NCBI GenBank assembly: GCA_027943335.1
Contig: BSBK01007850.1
Coordinates: 322,501 to 386,500, forward strand
Direction: 5' to 3'
DNA length: 64,000 bases
Source: Chamaecyparis obtusa
Taxonomy: Eukaryota > Streptophyta > Pinopsida > Cupressales > Cupressaceae
How positions within the stretch are numbered: position 1 is the stretch's first letter; the number at the start of each line of letters is the position of its first letter. Shown piece after piece: positions 57,109 to 64,000 of the stretch. Under the pieces are notes generated by a model. It did not search any database, was not told the origin of the DNA, and worked only from the letters and a program-made list of their open reading frames with translations. Position numbers and translations under genes: made by a program.

Positions 57109-58275
57109 ATGGCGGATGGAGAAGATGGAGAGTTGCCAGTCAGGATGACCAACATGGAGTTGGCAAAGATTGTGAAGGAGCAAATGGATGATAACAAAAA
57201 GCTTAAAGCAACCCTAGACCAAAGAGACAAAGAGAGTTAAGAGAAGGACAGATTAATGAGAAGCATGATGGAGAGGATAGCAGCATTGGAGAATAGGGAT
57301 AAGAGCATCAGGCAGGATGAAGAAGTAGTAGAGGAAGAAGAGGGAGAAGAAAGACCCCAAGCAGAGGAACTGATAGACCCTGAAGATGCAAGGATGGATA
57401 AACTGGTGAAGGCCATAAGGAGTGGAGATGTAAGGGTAAGAGAAGACTTACCTGTGTATGGAGGGAAAATAGATGACGAAGAACTAATAGATTGGTTCAG
57501 TGCAATTGAAAATTGCTTTGAGTGTGAAGGGATAGAAAAGAAGGACAAAGTGAAGATAGCAAAGTCTAGGTTGAAGGGACACACGTTGTTGTGGTGGGAT
57601 TGTGTCCAGGCAGATAGATGGAAGAACGGGAGACCCAAGATCACATCTTAGTATCCTATGGTGGACAAAATGAAGGCAAAATGTTTGCCAAGGGATTATA
57701 GAGTACAGTTGTACAAAAAGATGAGGGATTTCAGGCAAAAGGAATTGGATGTACAGAAGTACACTGGGGAATTCCACAAGCTTGATATTAGAGTGGATCA
57801 CGAGGAGGAGATGGAAGAAAAGATTGCAAGATATATGGGGGGGCTAAGGTTCAACATCCAGGATGAACTAAGTCTTTCTACCCCGAGGTCGGTTGATGAA
57901 TGCTATCAGTTAGCCTTAAAGGATGAAGAGAAGACAAAATGGAGACAAGAAAAGCAAAGCAACTCAAGAGGAGGATCTTCTACAAGGGGAAGAGGTGGAA
58001 GAACAAACTCTGATTTTCAGAGCAGTAGTGACAAGGATAAGGACAAAACATTTTCAGAATCTAGAGGGGGTTATAGAGGTGGAAGAAGTGGAGGTAGAGG
58101 AAGTGGAGTATTCATAGGAAGGTGCTTCAACTGTAATGAAGTAGGCCATCAGTCCTTTAGGTGTCCTAAATGGCCTGATGACAAAGGGAGAAGAGTGCAC
58201 TTGGTTGACGAAGAACCAAGGATGAGCAGAAAGAACCCATTGAAATTCATCCTGAAGAAGGTGAATACTTGTTGA
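57109..58275 (+). pseudogene. gag: E4 gag with intact zinc knuckle, two stops
   Basis: The start is ATG at 57109 (CCATGGCGGATGG, a strong context), reading MADGEDGELPVRMTNMELAK. It is one frame throughout, but TAA at 57238 and TAG at 57649 interrupt. The capsid core has VYGGKIDDEELIDWFSAIE and LKGHTLLWWDCVQADRW, the Retrotrans_gag signature, then MRDFRQKELDVQKYTGEF. An Arg/Gly/Ser-rich linker (about 57960-58110) precedes CFNCNEVGHQSFRC, a perfect CX2CX4HX4C knuckle. The type resembles chromovirus gags. It would form particles and bind RNA. Confidence 0.88.
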
Positions 58276-58781
58276 TAGGAAGAGGACAGCCAGTGCAAGG
58301 AACCAGCATTTTCAAAACCAAATGTCTGATCCAAGGTAAGGTTTGTAGTCTAATTATTGATTTAGGGGCTTCACATAATTTAGTTTCAGTAGAGGTCATC
58401 AAAAAGTTGCATCTACAAACTTTTCCACATCCCAATCCGTACTATGCCACTTGGGTGAGTATAGATAATAATCTACTTGTGAATGAGCAAGTTATATTGC
58501 ATTTTTCAGTTGGGCAATATTCTGATAGTATTTTGTGTGATGTGTTGGATATGAGTTGTGGACATGTTATCTTGGGTAGACCTTGGCAATGGGCTAGGAA
58601 GACTGTACATGATGGTTTCACAAACACTTATATGGTGCATAAGGGCAGGGTCATTTATAAGTTGACTCCACTTGTTGACAGTGAGATGAAGATGGTAGTT
58701 ATGTGTTTTGGCAAGGATGTTCCAATACAGGGTCAGAGTACTCTACATTATGATACTGGTTGGGGTTTGAAACAATGCTAG
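58240..58781 (+). pseudogene. E4 aspartic protease, DSG changed to DLG
   Basis: In the -1 frame relative to gag, overlapping its end. GEYLLIGRG is followed by VCSLIIDLGASHNLVSVEVI, where gypsy proteases have IDSGAS(H/T)N; the catalytic triad Ser/Thr is Leu. HVILGRPWQWARKTVHDGF is the conserved second half (ILGRPW). The frame ends at 58781 and no RT follows. It would cleave gag, but the triad change probably inactivates it. Confidence 0.85.
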
Positions 58782-59104
58782 ATGAAGGGGCAGGGCAGTC
58801 CAAGGAGAGCAGGACTGTTTGAACAGTCTTTTGTATTGGTTGGAGCAGTGAAGTGCCCTATTGGAGGACAGGGAGATTGAAGGAGAAAGGGAGACAAGGC
58901 AGATGAAATTTGTTCAGCAGTCTAGAGTGCAGCAGCAGCACTGTCATGTAAGAGGACAGTCTAATACAAGAAATTTTTTATCTAAGACTTGGTGTGTGAC
59001 TGCAGGGACTATGATAAGCGAGTAGGATACTTTGATGGGAGCAAGGAGCAATGGGTCACAACAACAGGTCAACTCTTGGGGCAAGAGTTCTTTTCATGGT
59101 GGGG
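58782..59104 (+). other. E4 segment between protease and 3' LTR
   Basis: About 320 bp, purine-rich (GGAGATTGAAGGAGAAAGGG near 58870), with no RT motif. It ends GGTGGGG directly before the 3' LTR, a plausible polypurine tract. RT and integrase are deleted or were never present. Confidence 0.7.
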
Positions 59105-60931
59105 TGTATGGTGCAGGAGCACCTCAAACATTCAAGCAAAAGCTAAAGATCACGGAGACCTTCATGAACCTCAAGGAAAATCAGGAGATTGGAATGCATC
59201 ATCGAGATCAACAAGTCAATTGGAAGACCCTAGCACCTATTATGGGCTTAAAATAGTATAATGTTTTGATCTCTTTGTAATGTCCTCCAAGGACTAAAAT
59301 ATGCATTCTAGATGGACCTATAGTGTCCAAAGGGGTCAAGAAGTTATTTAGGCTAGGAGTGTTTACAATAATAACCAAGGTCTATGAGAACCTTTTAAGT
59401 TTTCATATTCAAGTCAGTTTTTTTTTCAAAAGTTAAATAATTCAAATGTTCAAACATGAACGGCTAGTTTAGGGAAGTGTTGGTTTAGTTTTTAGATTTA
59501 ACATTCAACTCAACAATTGAAGTTGGTTGAATTAGTTTCTGAAGTGGTTATATTATTCAAATTAGAAGTCTTTTTATATGTGAATGAGTCTCTGTTACGG
59601 GGGAGAGAAACTGTGTATACAGATTTGGCGAAAACAGTGAGCAATAAAGCATCTAATTTTTGCAACTGATTCATTTTTTAGTCTAAATTTGATTTGGTCT
59701 GGTATCCTAATCAATTGGTAGGGTTGTTTAGGCGATTATCATTGTTATTGGATGATTCCAACTTTGTACTGAGTTTGCTGTTTCGTCAGAGGAAATGGGG
59801 CATTGAAAACTAGTGTATGAATTGGCAAGCAAATAAGCAATAAATCCTCTGTTTCCTGCAACCCGATTCAATTCTATGGTTTCAATTTGTTTGGATTGAA
59901 TATCGAATGCATTGACAGGTTTTAACCATTTTAATTACCTTTTATGAATTTCCAAACATTGCAGTGAATTGGTTATTGCGCCAGTTTGTAGAACATTTAG
60001 TTGCTTTGTTCAAACTTGCAACTGCAGTAGGGTTTTAGAATTAATGAAGAACCTTTCATGAAGATAAAGACCTAATGTTCATGAAAGGTCACTACTTAAC
60101 ATGTATTATATATATCTAATCATGCATATGCAGAATTAAATAGAAATAGTGTGATCACAGTCAAGAATAGCGGAGGATGACAGTGCATCGAAGAAGGGGC
60201 TCGGGTAATGCAGTGAGCAATCTACCCACGTAAGGAGTCGGTTTTATGTTTGGAAACAGATTTGTTTGTTTGGTGAATGGTGATTTGAATATAGATTGGG
60301 TACAAGACCGTTTGGAGATTGACGATTGTAGAAGCCCTAGCAAACCAGGATTGATGGCGCAAGATTGGGGTTTTGATATTGCAGAACATCTAGAACGAAT
60401 TCCTTTTGGAATTAAGTACTTGAAGAGGTAATAAGTCACTGTCCAAGAGTTGGAAGTGCCAGGAGATTCTAAACATATATTTCCTTTGTAAACTGAGACA
60501 TTTTTATACATTGAAAACAGGGCACCAGTCAAGGTTAGGTGTGTTGGTCCAAAGGGACTGCATAAAAGCTTTTGATATGTTGTTAAACTCTAAAAAGGGT
60601 ATCTGGAAATATCATCGTCTTGTTTAGTGTCTAAGAAATGGTCAAGTTATTATCAATCTAAGTCTGCAGTAGACTAGTAAGCAGGGTATTAGGCTTTTGG
60701 AACAGTTGAGAGAACTTTGTGAAATTTTGGGATTGGGCCAGAGTCTTAGAACCTTTGAATTTAAACCATTGAAAGCCTGGAAACTCAAATTCATTGTTTG
60801 AAGTATTGTGGAGGCCTTGACAAGTCAATTCCTTTAAATGTTTGAGATTGTTGATAGGTTAAAGTGCCTAAATCTCTCGAGTTTCTAAGCCTACTTGTGA
60901 AATTGATTCCATCACCCTTCCTTCTGTATCA
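59105..60931 (+). repeat. E4 3' LTR
   Basis: TGTATGGTGCAGGAGCACC to CTTCTGTATCA, followed by GATTC. Confidence 0.88.
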
Positions 60932-60936
60932 GATTC

Positions 60937-63050
60937 CCTATAGAAATTATTAGGATATTAGGGAAGTTGGCATTGCAGTCTTGAGATGGGGAAAGCATAC
61001 ACTGGATAGACATCACTACACTAAATAATACTTAGGTGTGCAACACATTCACTAGTTTAAGGAATGGTTAAATATCTAGTAGTTTGATGATCAAATGTGG
61101 CTCGTGTGAAGGAGAGATGATCACTTGGACATGCTTGGAACAAGGCCCAATTGTTACTCCTAGTGTAGGGGGAAGCATAAAAAAGAGGTCATAGGGTAGG
61201 ATGCTAGTGTATCTGCAATAGAAGTAGGAGTAGAGTTGGAGGTGGAGGTTGAAGTGGAAACAAACAAAGGCTTGGATGATACACTCTCCACCCTTGCAGA
61301 AGCCTCATATGCAAATTCTGTCTCTCATTGATAATTATTATGCTAATACAAAGTTAGTTTTGACATAGAGTTGGTCTCATGTACTCCCAATTTTAATTCT
61401 ATTGACATACAAGCTCATATGATATTTTTTATATCTATCGATTGATATGGTTAATTACTTGAGATAGTTTACAATGCAAGTACTTTAATTTCATGAGCTA
61501 TTGAAAAAAAGTTAATAAAACCATGTTTGATTTCAATTATCTTAAGTTCTCATAAGTTTTCATGACCCCAGGATGCCTTGTTAGGCTATGGTGAATTTAC
61601 CCAGTAGTAGCTGTAGGAGAAATAATTTTTTAAAATTTTTTTTTCTATTATTTATATACAATAGTTTAAAACATTTTTAATTTCTTAAATCATTTTGAGA
61701 GCATCAATTTCACTAGAATATGAAAAGTTTTTTTCTTTCTTTAAAAATAGATAGTTATACAAACTGAAAGGGTTGATTGGATATTCATTAAATATGTAAT
61801 TAATAGATTATGGAATGAGTTCTTTTTTCTTATTTTATAAAGGATAATATTGAAATATTTATGGAGGATAAACATGGTCTTTTCTGTACAAAAATAAAGT
61901 GGTTTTGGACTTTTAATTTCACTCAAGAAATAATAGAATTCTTTTGAAACCTTGTGTTCATTTGTATGTCTATTTTACTATGGTTTTTTCTATGTCAGTT
62001 ACAATATTTCTTGAATGATTCATTGTGTTATGTCAGATCATGGGTGTGTTTATTTCAAGAAAATTGAGTCATTAATATTCAGATAATCTGTAAAGAACTG
62101 TCTTTATTTTCCTAATTCTTTTTTCTGGTTGTGGAATAGATGAAATTTACATCATTACCTTTCACTCTATTTATTTAATAATCAATTAATCAAATTTTTA
62201 GTATAGCTATATGCAGATATTAATTTTTCTTTTCTTCTTTCTACTTAAAAGAATATCCCATAAATTAATCATATCATAAGAGGGATTTTTACCTCTATAA
62301 TTTAGAGGAAGATCATCTATTTAAAAGAAATGTATCCAACTATTGGTTTTGTCTTTCATTTGGACATTTGTGAGTCATTTTTAAAGGAATAAGTATTAAC
62401 TAACAAAAGGTCACCGTGGCAATCAACATGCTAAAGAGAAAGGTTGAAGATCTACTAAGTTAGGGACATACCAACGCGCTTAAATGGGAAATATCCCATG
62501 GGTTTTCATGGACCCAATAGAATCAGGTTAAAATTCCCATTTGAAGAGGCTCTTCAAAACTTCACTTTGGAGATGAAATAAGAGAGACTAAGAAAGGAAA
62601 AACAAATGTCCAAATAGAATAATAATTATTCAATATACACTGTGGTGGTAGAATCGAAAGGTCCCAATAGCCTTTGACACAAGATACTCTTGAGATGCCT
62701 TTTTCTATAATGAAATTCACCATTCATTATAGAAAAACGTGAAAAATTGGTGGCACATATAAACTTGTAATGAAATAATTAAATAATGTTGACTAGGAAT
62801 AGTTTTAGGACCCTTGTTGCTAACTATAAAACTGATAGTTGATTTGAGCTATATGATTGGTTTATAGTAATGTCATATTATGATTTTCTAAGGTAAGTAA
62901 TTTTGATTAAAGGAAAGTTTTTTTCAAGGACCAAAACCTAAAGTATACAAAATAAAAATTAACATCATGTTCAACATATAAAATATACACTAAACAAATA
63001 GGATCTAGATCCTAACAAATAGCTAAAAAATAGAGGAAAGAAACCCCTAA
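60937..63050. other. AT-rich spacer
   Basis: No long open frame, tRNA or element ends. A short Glu/Val repeat-like stretch (near 61225-61262) encodes EVEVEVEVE in one frame but has no context. Confidence 0.5.
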
Positions 63051-63059
63051 AAAACTTAT

Positions 63060-63800
63060 AGGTACTTGGATAAATATTGATTCTTCCTAATTATATCAAC
63101 ATTAATGTCTTTAACCTTCTTAACCACACCATCCAAAGGATTAGCATCATTTTTAAATCTCATTAGGTGCGTTGCAGGGTCCAAAGTGGTCTCAGGATCA
63201 ATGAGTCTTCAACTCCTCCACAACTTTGTCTACCAATTTGTGTTTCCTCCTCACCTAGACGTTGTTAGTATCATGTAAAAGATCCTTATATTTGGAAGTA
63301 GGGGATTTACCTTTTGAAAGATAGTGAACCACTTTAGGTTGCTCACTAATCTTTCTTAATTAATCACTAGTGTCGAAAAGAGCCAAATTCCTAACACTAA
63401 GAACTTTATTTAATGTAGATTGGATACCATTAAACCTATTTACCAAGTTTATAATTTTTCTCTCATGGTCGTATTTAAGATCATTAATTTTTTTTTATCT
63501 TAATTATGGCTACTGAAAAGAATATCATCAAGCTCATGATTAGTAGGGGAGCCATTTTTCATATCTCTAATCTCCAAAATGATTCAATAGAATAATTGTT
63601 CTTATTTGACAAGGAAATTACTCAAGATTTTACCAAAAGAGGCCTCATACTTAAAAGATGATTCATTTTCAAAAGATGTTTCCTTCTCAACCTAAAGTAG
63701 GATGCCAATGTGACTTTTCATTTGCTTATCATCCATAACAATCCTAATTAGTAAAAATGTCTTTTTTGGAAGAAGGGGAACCAATATTTTTAGGTGGAGT
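63060..63800 (-). pseudogene. Decayed coiled-coil fragment, related to 12960-14010
   Basis: The minus strand has VVKKVKDINVDIIRKNQYLSK near 63060-63140, closely matching VIRKVKRINVDIIEKNDKLV at 13938-13995. An upstream LKYDHERKI piece near 63455 parallels LKEDHDRK at 13585. All frames are broken. This is a second copy of the same unknown retroelement protein, in opposite orientation. Confidence 0.45.
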
Positions 63801-64000
63801 TATAAAAGTGACAGAAGGGGACCTATTGATGTGCATTTTATGACTCACCAAATAGTAGAAATAAATACTAAAGTATCCTATCCTCTTTGGATGAAAGTAC
63901 CGTGTATGCTAAAATTACAAAAAGATTATACAATTTACTCTAAGGTTCCTTTCATGTAAGGTCTTGACCATGGATAAGCTCAATGGTTGATGTGATTTGA
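63801..64000. other. Window edge, nothing recognised
   Basis: AT-rich; probably continues the fragment at 63060-63800 beyond the window. Confidence 0.4.

Larger units (their letters stand above)
55139..60931 (+). mobile_element. Gypsy element E4 with gag and protease only
   Basis: LTRs of about 1.82 kb (55139-56960 and 59105-60931) with a perfect GATTC duplication at 55134-55138 and 60932-60936. The internal 2.1 kb holds gag and protease on the plus strand. RT, RNase H and integrase are absent. The 5' LTR start has lost a few bases compared with the 3' LTR (TGTATGGTGCAGG against TAGTGCAGG). It is non-autonomous or an internal-deletion derivative. Confidence 0.87.

Noticed and set aside
57237..57801. 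Long minus-strand Ser-rich frames across E4 gag
   Set aside because: Shadows of the gag coding strand; Ser-rich because gag is rich in GAG/GAA codons.
61741..61926. 61-codon frame in AT-rich DNA
   Set aside because: Short, low complexity, no motif or context.

Overview
This window is nuclear DNA from a plant with a large, retrotransposon-packed genome. The evidence is Ty1/copia and Ty3/gypsy elements with plant-type primer-binding sites, a plant-type LINE with a C-terminal RNase H, and an intact nuclear tRNA-Asn(GTT) gene. Very long LTRs (2.5-3.5 kb), old decayed insertions and nesting up to four levels deep suggest a gymnosperm, probably a conifer; that assignment is inference. I found no complete host protein-coding gene. 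One short signal-peptide-like reading frame is a candidate first exon.

Layout: 1-2.05 kb, minus-strand LINE remnant (RNase H plus a downstream module). 2.06-8.9 kb, complete but decayed Sirevirus-like copia element (TSD TTACT). 9.55-12.5 kb, probable solo LTR D1 (TSD ATAAC). 13.0-14.0 kb, decayed coiled-coil reading frames. 14.2-21.1 kb, an old segmental duplication carrying decayed copia reverse transcriptase and, at the end of each unit, tRNA-Asn (one intact, one truncated). 22.0-35.3 kb, a compound gypsy block: a Tat/Ogre-like element E3 (plus strand) interrupted by a non-autonomous relative E2 (minus strand) that shares its LTR family and carries a 351-codon acidic reading frame of unknown function. 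35.5-36.1 kb, candidate short secreted-protein exon. 37.96-43.85 kb, a second copia element (minus strand, TSD GAAGA). 44.6-53.1 kb, a four-level nest: copia LTR remnant, containing a LINE (10-bp TSD), containing solo LTR D2, containing an 855-bp solo LTR. 55.1-60.9 kb, a gypsy element with gag and protease but no reverse transcriptase or integrase (TSD GATTC). 61-64 kb, AT-rich DNA and another decayed coiled-coil fragment.

The most unusual signal is an array of about seven near-perfect hairpins per LTR in the E2/E3 family, built on GTCGCATGATCGCATAGCC and its complement. Shorter versions occur in the otherwise distinct D1/D2 LTR family. Second is a LINE whose coding potential continues about 2 kb past RNase H; its boundaries are proven by a target-site duplication and its order is repeated in a second copy. 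Third is the E2/E3 partnership, in which E2 lacks a TSD and joins two non-adjacent parts of E3.

All element boundaries were placed by eye from TG...CA ends and matching target-site duplications. No alignment or database search was run.
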